Numbered from the stretch's first letter, positions 1 through 5,838 are shown. The stretch: 8,708 bases of DNA from an uncultured Lachnospiraceae bacterium (GCA_910585395.1 CAJUCK010000073.1:2122-10829); one strand, 5' to 3'. The notes: generated by a model not told the origin, from the sequence alone. Numbers and translations are program-made.

Positions 1-15
1 TTTTGCCCAAATCAT
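1..15 (-). CDS. 5' end of a leftward gene, cut by the window edge
   Basis: On the minus strand an ATG at 15-13 is followed by codons for Ile-Trp-Ala-Lys and then the window ends. An AAGGAG ribosome binding site (29-24) lies 8 nt before the ATG, ideal spacing, and a plausible promoter sits about 60 nt upstream. That combination makes a real gene start likely, but five codons say nothing about the product. It is divergent from the MATE gene, so it could encode that gene's regulator; this is only a guess from position. Confidence 0.55.
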
Positions 16-71
16 TCTATTTTCTCCTTCAACTTATAGCTTCATGATTAAGTTTCTGCACAAACAATATC

Positions 72-100
72 ATTTTACCACAAAATATGCTATTGTTCCA
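72..100 (-). promoter_or_regulatory. Promoter of the left-edge gene
   Basis: Reading leftward, TGGAAC (100-95) is followed after 17 bp by TAAAAT (77-72). A TG one base before the -10 makes it an extended -10 element. Transcription would start near 65, giving a leader of about 50 nt. The 7-bp arms AACAATA (63-69) and TATTGTT (91-97) flank the -10 and could be an operator. Confidence 0.45.
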
Positions 101-162
101 CATAATTATTTTATGAGATTCCCCCTTTTTGCTTGTCTATCATTGATTGATATTACATACAA

Positions 163-249
163 ACTGCACCTGGAAAACAGAATTTTCAGGTGCAGTCTTG
201 TGAGTCGGACCTTTTTTACAACAAGTCCAATATTTGCGGACGAACTTGT
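163..249. other. Structured intergenic region with two hairpins
   Basis: ACTGCACCTG (163-172) pairs perfectly with CAGGTGCAGT (187-196), and inside it AAAA (174-177) pairs with TTTT (183-186) across a bulged G. A second fold pairs ACAAGT (221-226) with ACTTGT (244-249), with an inner CC/GG pair and a bulge. No recognised gene ends on either side, so a terminator role is not obvious. Read leftward, the first hairpin has only a weak T-rich tail (TTTGTATG). A candidate rightward promoter, TTGCTT (129-134), 16 bp, TATTAC (151-156), would start a transcript right at the first hairpin. Role unknown. Confidence 0.4.
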
Positions 250-276
250 CAAAGGCTTGTTCTTCACCCTGTTTCA

Positions 277-318
277 TTTTGATCATCAAAAGAAAATCAA
301 TTAGATTATATTGATTTT
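277..318. promoter_or_regulatory. Candidate operator at the MATE promoter
   Basis: Two symmetrical elements lie side by side. TTTTGAT-C-ATCAAAA (277-291) is a perfect 7+1+7 palindrome. AAAATCAA (293-300) and TTGATTTT (311-318) are perfect 8-bp arms 10 bp apart. The right arm covers the -35 hexamer of the MATE promoter, where a repressor such as a MarR or TetR protein would bind. The regulator is unknown, and AT-rich DNA produces such symmetry by chance more often than balanced DNA does. Confidence 0.4.
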
Positions 319-339
319 ATAAAAAAATTATGGTATAAA
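311..339 (+). promoter_or_regulatory. Sigma-A promoter of the MATE gene
   Basis: TTGATT (311-316) and TATAAA (334-339) are separated by the optimal 17 bp. Transcription would start near 346, leaving an untranslated leader of about 160 nt before the ATG at 504. The leader contains the hairpin at 391-423. Confidence 0.6.
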
Positions 340-390
340 TATTTCATAAAACCTTTTTAGGAGTGGATTTTTCAAGAAGATTCTTTTTTT

Positions 391-430
391 CGCCACATAG
401 TTACCATTGGTAATTATGTGGCGTTTTGTT
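391..430 (+). terminator. Intrinsic terminator or attenuator in the MATE leader
   Basis: A 15-bp stem with one G-T pair and a 3-nt loop is formed by 391-405 and 409-423; its outer arms are CGCCACATA and TATGTGGCG. It is followed directly by TTTTGTTGT. It lies after the promoter and before the coding region, so most transcripts should stop here unless an alternative fold or factor prevents it. No leader peptide with a normal start codon is visible before it, although an AGGAG (359-363) occurs there. A second small hairpin, GCGAG-AATA-CTCGC (462-475), precedes the ribosome binding site. Alternatively the hairpin ends a small RNA of about 80 nt. Confidence 0.6.
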
Positions 431-503
431 GTCAGTACGCACAGAATCTGCCTCAGCAAAAGCGAGAATACTCGCAAAACACAAATTTAAGGAGGAAAAA
501 TTT

Positions 504-1853
504 ATGGAACAAACCTTTATGAAAGAGAAAAAAATCCTGCCGTTGGTATTATCTATGTCGCTTCCTATGGTTATTTCTATGGCAGTAAATGCACTGTATA
601 ATATTATTGACAGCTATTTTATAGCCAAAGTAAGTGAAGATGCCATGACGGCCCTTGCTCTTGTCTATCCTGTACAGAATCTCATCAATGCCATTGCCAT
701 TGGTTTTGGAGTTGGACTCAATGCAATCATTGCCTTCTACCTGGGTGCAGGAAAACAGAACCAGGCAGACAAAGCCGCCACAATCGGAACACTCTTGAGT
801 TTTATACATGGGATACTGTTAATGGTCATTTGTATCATGGGGATGCCTTGGTTTTTGAAAAATTTTTCTTCTGACTCAGAGATTACAAATTTAGCCCTGC
901 GCTATTCTTTCAGGGCATTTCTGTTCTCTCCTGTCATAAATCTGGGATTAGCTTTCGAAAAAATATTTCAGTCCATAGGCAAAATGAAAGTCTCTATGTT
1001 CAGCATGATCTGCGGCTGCGCAGCTAATATTATTCTGGATCCTGTCATGATTTTTGGAATCGGCTTTTTTCCCGCCATGGGCATTGAAGGAGCGGCTTAC
1101 GCTACAGGGATCGGACAGTGCATCACACTGCTGGTATATCTGATATTTTACTTTTGCTGTTCTAATTCAATACAAATCAGCCGCAAGCACTTATGCACTG
1201 ATTTCAAGGTTATAAAAAGAATCTATTCTGTAGGTATTTCAGCAACACTGAATTTGGCATTGCCCTCATTACTGATTTCTGTATTAAATGGAATGCTGGC
1301 AGAATTTTCTGAAAAGTACGTGCTTGTTCTTGGTGTTTATTATAAACTGCAGACCTTTATATATTTAACTGCAAATGGAATTATACAGGGAATCAGACCT
1401 TTAATGGGATATAATTTTGGAGCTGGGGAATTTGGGCGTGTCAGAAAAATTTATAGAACTTCATTGACGATGAATGTTGGAATTATGATGATTGGAATGA
1501 TATTATCCTGGGTAATCCCCCAAAATTTAATTGGATTGTTTACAAACAATTCACAGACAATTGAAATTGGCGTATCTGCCCTGCATATTATCAGTCTAGG
1601 ATTTATGATATCTGCAGTTTCCATCACTTGTTCAGGCGCATTGGAAGGACTAGGAAAAGGACTCCAGTCTCTGTTTCTCGCATTCTTAAGGTATGTTGCT
1701 GTGATTATACCAGCCGCATACATATTAAGCAGATTTTTGGGGGCAGACGGCATATGGTACTCTTTCTGCTTTTCAGAATTTGTAACAGCAGGCTTTGCTG
1801 CGTTCATTTACCGGAAAGAAATTACAGAACACAGCCCTGCGCAGGGAAGATAA
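504..1853 (+). CDS. MATE family efflux transporter (MepA/DinF-like)
   Basis: This is a multidrug and toxic compound extrusion protein: an inner-membrane antiporter that exports cationic drugs or metabolites in exchange for Na+ or H+. The 449-residue product has the usual size and about twelve hydrophobic segments in two similar halves. The N-terminal half has the family-like segment NALYNIIDSYFIAK (about residues 29-42). In the second half, a Gly-rich loop followed by GYNFGAGEFGRVRK matches the equivalent MepA-type loop. The start was chosen because GGAGG (491-495) sits 8 nt before ATG 504; the open frame reaches back to a TTG at 426, but that overlaps the leader hairpin and has no ribosome binding site. 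It stands alone on its strand and meets psd tail to tail with 58 bp between. Operator-like repeats and an attenuator suggest inducible expression. The substrate cannot be told from sequence. Confidence 0.93.
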   Translation: MEQTFMKEKKILPLVLSMSLPMVISMAVNALYNIIDSYFIAKVSEDAMTALALVYPVQNLINAIAIGFGVGLNAIIAFYLGAGKQNQADKAATIGTLLSFIHGILLMVICIMGMPWFLKNFSSDSEITNLALRYSFRAFLFSPVINLGLAFEKIFQSIGKMKVSMFSMICGCAANIILDPVMIFGIGFFPAMGIEGAAYATGIGQCITLLVYLIFYFCCSNSIQISRKHLCTDFKVIKRIYSVGISATLNLALPSLLISVLNGMLAEFSEKYVLVLGVYYKLQTFIYLTANGIIQGIRPLMGYNFGAGEFGRVRKIYRTSLTMNVGIMMIGMILSWVIPQNLIGLFTNNSQTIEIGVSALHIISLGFMISAVSITCSGALEGLGKGLQSLFLAFLRYVAVIIPAAYILSRFLGADGIWYSFCFSEFVTAGFAAFIYRKEITEHSPAQGR

Positions 1854-1911
1854 ATCAAATCATCCATATTTTTCTTGTGACTGATATGACAAATCTTCCA
1901 GTACCTCCGCC

Positions 1912-2745
1912 TCATTTTAAGCGCTGCGATAAAGCTTGTCCAATTGAAACAGGAATTTCTCCGTCGCTGTTTTTCTTTGCAAATAATTTCTTCCGCAAGC
2001 AAACAGCATTTGGAGAAAGCAGCAGAATGATAGTTGATCCTCCAAATTCAAAATATCCTTTTTCACTGCCAGCTTTTACACAACGTGTTTCTGTCATCTG
2101 CAGGTGATTACTGATTTTGCCTACCATCAGGGCGCCTATTTCCATTTGAATTACTGTTCCAAATTTATCGGTACGGATTACCTGATATTCCCGGCTGTTT
2201 TGTACAAATACTGGAAATTCTTTTAAAGCAACCGGGCGGACACAGTGCAGCTTTCCAGGTATTTTTCTGGCATGAATCACCCTGCCGTCTGCCGCATAAC
2301 AATACCGGTGATAGTTTGCTGGGGTTAAGCGAAATACAAGTGCTGTTCCATTGTGATAGTTTGACGCAAGCCGTTTATCCTTTAATAAATCTTCCAGTGA
2401 AAATTTTGTATGTTTTACGCTGAAAATAACATTTTTCTTTATTTTCAAGCAGGTCAAATACCCATCACAGGGACTGATAAGATTCCCTGATGAAGAAGTA
2501 TTTTCTGTCGTTTTTTTCTTCCTTGTAAAAAATTCATTAAAAGAGGCGAAACCATTTTCAGGTATTTGTACACCCGCCAGATCAATCTTATGCTTTCGGA
2601 TGTAATAGTTGACCAGCCATTTTGACGCGCCGGATGAAAGGTATTTACCTGTAATTACTGATATTGGAGGACAAACCAGTAATTTCAAGATCACTCTTCC
2701 AGGTATGGTTTGATATAAAAAACGCAGTGACAATGATTCCTTCAT
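1912..2745 (-). CDS. psd: Phosphatidylserine decarboxylase proenzyme
   Basis: Psd converts phosphatidylserine to phosphatidylethanolamine at the membrane, using a pyruvoyl group made by self-cleavage. The 277-residue protein shows the family landmarks in order: FNEFFTRK (69-76), SPCDGY with the catalytic-triad Asp94, RLTPANYHRY with His146, VGKISNH (208-214), and FGGST near 234-238, where cleavage before Ser237 would give a small alpha and a large beta subunit. The GGST form of the cleavage site, instead of LGST, is common in Gram-positive enzymes. The start at ATG 2745 was chosen because it overlaps the pssA stop as ATGA and has a GGGGTGG ribosome binding site; an in-frame GTG four codons upstream is less likely. 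It is the last gene of the operon, translationally coupled to pssA. No terminator is evident in the 58 bp before the convergent MATE gene. Confidence 0.95.
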   Translation of the reverse strand: MKESLSLRFLYQTIPGRVILKLLVCPPISVITGKYLSSGASKWLVNYYIRKHKIDLAGVQIPENGFASFNEFFTRKKKTTENTSSSGNLISPCDGYLTCLKIKKNVIFSVKHTKFSLEDLLKDKRLASNYHNGTALVFRLTPANYHRYCYAADGRVIHARKIPGKLHCVRPVALKEFPVFVQNSREYQVIRTDKFGTVIQMEIGALMVGKISNHLQMTETRCVKAGSEKGYFEFGGSTIILLLSPNAVCLRKKLFAKKNSDGEIPVSIGQALSQRLK

Positions 2746-3383
2746 AATAAATCCCACCCCATAAAAAACAGCATTCCCAGCACCTCAAAAAATCCAAGAA
2801 TAAGGATTCCCGTTTTGCCTACCATTCCTGGCTTTTTTATCTCAACTGGCAAAAGGCATCCTGCTCCCATGAACAACAGAAGTATAGGAAAACAAACAGC
2901 GCTTCTGAACAATTTAAAATCATATAAAAGATAGACTGCTGGCAGCAGTACAGCGATTGTAGTTACTGGAACTCCTAAATAACTTTTTCTTCTCTCAGCG
3001 GTCTGCGCCTGTCTTTCTTCCTCAAGAACATTAAAATATGCCAGACGTATCAAGGCGCTGAGAACAAATAGTGACGCAACAAACGCCGCAAATGAATTTC
3101 TGCCGGAAATCATATAAACAAACGTACCTGGCAAAACGCCAAAGCTTATCAGATCACTCAGTGAATCAATTTGAATGCCAAATTTTCTTTCTCTGTCTGT
3201 TCTCTGCCTGGTTGCCGCTACTGTTCCATCAAACATATCACAAATTCCTGCAAGCATCAGGCAACATACAGCAAGCCAGTAATTTTCATTTATCACCTGC
3301 AAGATCCCATAAAAAGCAAATAGCATTCCACAATAAGTAAGTATTACTGTGTAATCATAATATCCAAGTAATCTTTTCTTCAT
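2742..3383 (-). CDS. pssA: CDP-diacylglycerol--serine O-phosphatidyltransferase
   Basis: This membrane enzyme joins CDP-diacylglycerol and L-serine to give phosphatidylserine and CMP, the substrate step for the neighbouring Psd. The 213-residue protein has several hydrophobic helices and a CDP-alcohol phosphotransferase motif at residues 49-77: Asp49, Asp52, Gly53, Ala56, Gly69, Asp73 and Asp77 are all present. The segment around FGIQIDSLSDLISFGVLPG is typical of clostridial PssA. One oddity is that the Arg normally following Ala56 in the DGxxAR motif is Ala57 here, with an Arg two residues later (Arg59). The context, upstream of psd with a 4-bp overlap, picks serine over other alcohols. ATG 3383 has GGGAG seven bases ahead and starts 12 bp after the stop of the VTT gene. 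Confidence 0.93.
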   Translation of the reverse strand: MKKRLLGYYDYTVILTYCGMLFAFYGILQVINENYWLAVCCLMLAGICDMFDGTVAATRQRTDRERKFGIQIDSLSDLISFGVLPGTFVYMISGRNSFAAFVASLFVLSALIRLAYFNVLEEERQAQTAERRKSYLGVPVTTIAVLLPAVYLLYDFKLFRSAVCFPILLLFMGAGCLLPVEIKKPGMVGKTGILILGFFEVLGMLFFMGWDLL

Positions 3384-3395
3384 CTCATTTCTCCC

Positions 3396-3953
3396 TTATT
3401 TTATTAATCCAAATGCCATACTATATGCTAAAATGCACCATGGCTTTCCCAATATGATGATCCATATAAATTTTTTGCTGTCCATTTTCATCAATCCAGA
3501 AAAATAGCATAGAAAGTCATCTGGAAATAGTGGAAGCAGTGTGGCTATAAAGAGAAAATATCCATATGATCTGCTCTTTTCAATCCGCCTGCTCCATTTA
3601 TTATATTGCTTTTGAGGGAACATGGCAAGTATTATGTCAATTCCGTACCTTTTTGCCAAAAAATATGAAATGATGGAACCGATACTGATCCCTATGTAAT
3701 TGCACAAAAATCCTGTAGTACTTCCAAATGCAACGGCTCCTGCCGCGCATCCCAAGTATCCAGGCAAAACAGGAACTATCACCTGTACTGCCTGAAATAC
3801 TGTAAGTATGAGAGGCGCCGCCATACCGAAACCTTTCATATAGTTTTGAAAAGATTCTACAGAATCAAATTTCTGGTTAAAAAATTGTTTTAGCAAAATT
3901 AACATTATCGTTACCAATGCCGCTGTTGTCCATAGTTTTATTTTTTTAGCCAC
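3396..3953 (-). CDS. VTT-domain (TVP38/TMEM64, DedA superfamily) membrane protein, possible phosphatidylethanolamine transporter
   Basis: The 185-residue protein has an N-terminal membrane helix (about 8-24), then a VTT domain: a Pro- and Gly-rich re-entrant region (VPVLPGYLGCAAGA, 60-73), a helix with Asn and Gly residues (80-100, ending in FLAKRYG), and a second re-entrant motif LPLFPDDFLCYFSG (140-153). VTT proteins move or scramble lipids across membranes; some bacterial members transport undecaprenyl phosphate. In Bacillus subtilis the superfamily member PetA (YbfM), encoded beside pssA and psd, is needed for the transbilayer distribution of phosphatidylethanolamine. First place in this operon makes the same job attractive here, but that is inferred from neighbours. 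The Arg often found before the second re-entrant motif is Thr138. The start is GTG 3953, with an AAGGTG ribosome binding site 8 nt upstream; a nearby ATG is out of frame. Confidence 0.85.
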   Translation of the reverse strand: MAKKIKLWTTAALVTIMLILLKQFFNQKFDSVESFQNYMKGFGMAAPLILTVFQAVQVIVPVLPGYLGCAAGAVAFGSTTGFLCNYIGISIGSIISYFLAKRYGIDIILAMFPQKQYNKWSRRIEKSRSYGYFLFIATLLPLFPDDFLCYFSGLMKMDSKKFIWIIILGKPWCILAYSMAFGLIK

Positions 3954-4024
3954 CCATTTTTCACCTTCTTTTTTCTTAAAAATACTAATAGTTCTGTTGG
4001 AGTTGTCGCACTAAAATGATTGCT

Positions 4025-4044
4025 TTGTGTTTGTCTTGTGTTTG
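4025..4044. repeat. 11-bp-phased direct repeat in the leader of the phospholipid operon
   Basis: TTGTGTTTG occurs at 4025-4033 and again at 4036-4044, an 11-bp repeat (CAAACACAA twice in the sense of the operon). It lies 13-32 bp after the predicted transcription start. One helical turn between copies fits a site for an OmpR-type regulator, but a chance repeat in simple sequence cannot be excluded. Confidence 0.35.
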
Positions 4045-4063
4045 ATATATCCTATTTTGAACT

Positions 4064-4118
4064 ATTATAATTAAATTTTCTTAATGATTTCTAAAACTAT
4101 TCCTTAAATTTTCTTAAT
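4064..4118 (-). promoter_or_regulatory. Activator-type promoter of the VTT-pssA-psd operon
   Basis: A perfect -10, TATAAT (4069-4064 on the minus strand), has no -35: the hexamer 17 bp upstream reads AGAAAT. In its place are two identical 15-bp direct repeats, ATTAAGAAAATTTAA in the operon's sense, at 4071-4085 and 4104-4118, 33 bp or about three helical turns apart. The distal copy continues into a second TTAAG, giving TTAAG half-sites 10 bp apart. This layout is typical of OmpR/PhoB-type response regulators that replace a weak -35. Transcription would start near 4057, giving a leader of about 104 nt. The regulator is not in this window as far as I can tell. Confidence 0.55.
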
Positions 4119-4224
4119 TTGTGGAAAATTGTACTGTCCCCCTACTGCATAATTACGCTATCAGCAGCAGACTTCTGACCATTGCAAACCTTTCATATAC
4201 CAGATATATACTTCATTTTACTCT

Positions 4225-4268
4225 GCAAAAAACAGCGCCAAACAGTAATTATACATTCCTGGCGCTGT
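4225..4268 (-). terminator. Intrinsic terminator of the 271-residue-protein/ybaK unit
   Basis: Reading leftward, ACAGCGCCA (4268-4260) pairs with TGGCGCTGT (4240-4232). The 9-bp GC-rich stem has a 19-nt loop containing a small inner GTA/TAC pair, and it is followed directly by a T-run (TTTTTT). It sits about 80 bp after the ybaK stop and ahead of the phospholipid operon promoter, so it separates the two leftward units. I see nothing recognisable in the neighbouring 4119-4224. Confidence 0.85.
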
Positions 4269-4348
4269 GTAATACAAATATCTTATCGAAAAATGATAAA
4301 AATAATTGATGTGTTTTATGGCATGTGCATTTCCATGTTCATGCTTCT

Positions 4349-4837
4349 CTATACGACAATTTTCACTGTTTCATAACCTTTGCAGACATCCACCCATTCC
4401 ACATATCCTGAATGCTTCTCCAGTTCAGGAATGGTAAGCTCTATCGCACTGTTAGAACTTCCGCAGGCAGGAAAAACTGTGTCAAAACGTTTTAATGACA
4501 CGTCCAGATACACTTTCACGTCCTCATTTACCACAAACGGACAGACACCGCCTACTGCATGTCCCACCAATGTTTCTACTTCATCCAGCGAAAGCATTTT
4601 CGCCTTTTTCCCAAACTTTGCCTTATATTTTGAATTATCAATTTTACCATCTCCAGCAGCCACGATCAGCACTGCCTGTTCTTCCACCATGAAAGAAAGT
4701 GTTTTGGCTATCCGCTGCGGTTCACAGTGTAACGCGCTGGCAGCCAGATCCACTGTTGCACTGGACACATCAAATTCCTGTATTCTTTCATCCATACCAT
4801 ACGTTCTAAAATATGCTTTTACCCTTTCTAATGACAT
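4349..4837 (-). CDS. YbaK/EbsC-family aminoacyl-tRNA deacylase
   Basis: Members of this family remove wrongly attached amino acids from tRNA, for example Cys or Ala from tRNA-Pro, in trans to the synthetase. The 162-residue protein is the usual length for the domain alone. The invariant Lys lies at residue 45 in RIAKTLSF. A second family motif, VGHAVGGVCPF (91-101), is followed by KVYLDVSLKRFDTVF and the Gly/Ser-rich CGSSNSAIELT that lines the pocket. The substrate amino acid cannot be assigned. AGGAGG lies 5 nt before ATG 4837. The gene follows the 271-residue protein gene by 35 bp with no terminator between, and a strong terminator lies beyond it, so the two are probably co-transcribed. Confidence 0.92.
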   Translation of the reverse strand: MSLERVKAYFRTYGMDERIQEFDVSSATVDLAASALHCEPQRIAKTLSFMVEEQAVLIVAAGDGKIDNSKYKAKFGKKAKMLSLDEVETLVGHAVGGVCPFVVNEDVKVYLDVSLKRFDTVFPACGSSNSAIELTIPELEKHSGYVEWVDVCKGYETVKIVV

Positions 4838-4872
4838 CTCTTCCTCCTAACTGCTTAGAAACCGCATAATCA

Positions 4873-5688
4873 TTATGTTTTTGATGAACTGTCTTTTCTG
4901 GAAGACAGGGGCTTGGAAAGAAATTCTTCATATTGCTGCAGAGCTTTATTGTAAGCAGAACTGGGAATTACCCATTTATTTCCTGCTTCTTGAATCTTTC
5001 CGTCTTTTACAATGCACTTTGTTTCATTGAGGGTGAACTCCCTGCTCGTGTCTATGCCCAATTCCTGAAGCAGACTCAGAAGCATGGGTGTATGCTCCGG
5101 CCAAATGGCAAGAGAAGAACACTGTTGGTCTGCAAAATGACGGATTTTTTCATCATCAGCTGCACTCCCACTGCCATATCCAACAGCCTCCACACAATCT
5201 TCCCACACCCTAAGTTTATAGCCATTATCCAAATCAAATACATCTCCCACTGCAATGTTCATGCTGTTGGTTTCTGGATCGTATGCTTTTGACTGGTGTG
5301 TTTTATAGGGTCCTTTTATATCTTCCCATCCAGGAGGCAGTAAATGAGTTGGGCAAGCGCAACAAGTAAAAACTTTTCTCCCATTCACACTATAAACAAA
5401 CTCATTTCCGCTGACCATTTCACAAGTGATTTCGTACTCATTTACGCCTTCTTGAAACCAAGATTCTCCCACTGCATGATTTATCACGGTATCGTTTAAG
5501 TCAATTATTGTTTCAATATTATTCTTTTTACATGCATCATATCCATTGAGGTTTTCTGAATCTTCCTCAGTTAATACCCCATTAAAGTAATCCACAAATT
5601 CATCTGCAGAACCGTCTTTGGATGACAGTTTTCCTGTCTGTGAATGATAAATATAAGTCTGAACAGACCCAATTCCAGTAATCCCCAT
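4873..5688 (-). CDS. Uncharacterised 271-residue cytosolic protein with a CCxC cluster
   Basis: I do not recognise a named family. The protein has no signal peptide or membrane segment. The N-terminus (MGITGIGSVQTYIYHSQTGK) leads into an acidic stretch (24-60). The middle has eight cysteines in all, including a CCAC cluster at 109-112 followed by Pro/Gly/Trp (PTHLLPPGWEDIKG). The C-terminal third is predicted helical, with a segment EFTLNETKCIVKDGKIQEAG (217-236) that looks like a small beta unit, and a Ser/Lys-rich tail. The general style recalls hypothetical proteins of Lachnospiraceae, but I cannot name one. The start ATG 5688 was chosen because AAGGAG lies 7 nt upstream; a TTG two codons earlier is too close to it. 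Upstream are a 9-codon ORF and a good promoter; ybaK follows 35 bp downstream. Confidence 0.8.
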   Translation of the reverse strand: MGITGIGSVQTYIYHSQTGKLSSKDGSADEFVDYFNGVLTEEDSENLNGYDACKKNNIETIIDLNDTVINHAVGESWFQEGVNEYEITCEMVSGNEFVYSVNGRKVFTCCACPTHLLPPGWEDIKGPYKTHQSKAYDPETNSMNIAVGDVFDLDNGYKLRVWEDCVEAVGYGSGSAADDEKIRHFADQQCSSLAIWPEHTPMLLSLLQELGIDTSREFTLNETKCIVKDGKIQEAGNKWVIPSSAYNKALQQYEEFLSKPLSSRKDSSSKT

Positions 5689-5724
5689 GTGCAATCTCCT
5701 TTCTGTCAGAAAACATGATAAAAT

Positions 5725-5754
5725 TCAAAAGATGCTTATAATTGCTGTTTTCAT
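5725..5754 (-). CDS. 9-residue leader ORF
   Basis: A perfect AAAGGAGG (5767-5760) lies 5 nt before an ATG that opens a 9-codon frame, MKTAIISIF, ending in TGA. It follows a TTGACA promoter and precedes the 271-residue protein gene by 36 nt. It is in the same frame as that gene with only the TGA between, and the sequence AGAAAGGAG precedes both starts. It could be a regulatory upstream ORF, a tiny hydrophobic peptide, or the remnant of an N-terminal extension. Translation is likely from the ribosome binding site; function is unknown. Confidence 0.45.
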   Translation of the reverse strand: MKTAIISIF

Positions 5755-5779
5755 TGTTTCCTCCTTTCTACACAACATC

Positions 5780-5815
5780 TTACAATAAAATTTCTTCTTA
5801 TGCCGTTTATTGTAA
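5780..5815. promoter_or_regulatory. Inverted repeat overlapping the promoter at 5809-5838
   Basis: TTACAATAAA (5780-5789) and TTTATTGTAA (5806-5815) are perfect 10-bp arms separated by 16 bp. The upstream arm covers the -10 and the downstream arm lies about 13-22 bp after the predicted start, so the pair cannot fold in RNA and would act as DNA, for instance as a repressor site. Confidence 0.4.
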
Positions 5816-5838
5816 AAATTGGTATATATAATTGTCAA
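5809..5838 (-). promoter_or_regulatory. Sigma-A promoter of the 271-residue-protein/ybaK unit
   Basis: A consensus TTGACA (5838-5833) is followed after 18 bp by TACAAT (5814-5809). Transcription would start near 5802, about 48 nt before the 9-codon ORF. This lies about 50 bp beyond the stop of the histidine kinase gene; no convincing kinase terminator is seen between them. Confidence 0.65.

Noticed and set aside
44..304. 86-codon open frame in the left intergenic region
   Set aside because: It has no ribosome binding site, crosses both orphan hairpins and the palindrome at 277-291, and its residues resemble no protein family.
426..503. Longer MATE start at TTG 426
   Set aside because: It overlaps the tail of the leader hairpin, lacks a ribosome binding site, and adds residues not typical of the family; ATG 504 has ideal spacing to GGAGG.
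1835..1846. CCCTGCGCAGGG palindrome at the end of the MATE gene as a terminator
   Set aside because: It has no loop and no T-run, and lies inside the coding sequence.
1845..1899. GGAAGAT/ATCTTCC pair as a bidirectional terminator between MATE and psd
   Set aside because: Only 7 bp of stem around a 41-nt loop and no T-run on either side.
4121..4376. Two short rightward open frames between the phospholipid promoter and ybaK
   Set aside because: Neither has a ribosome binding site; both run through the leftward terminator and have no family-like sequence.
4380..4850. Long rightward open frame opposite ybaK
   Set aside because: It is the antisense of a clear YbaK gene, rich in Ser and Thr as expected from reverse-complement coding, without a start signal.
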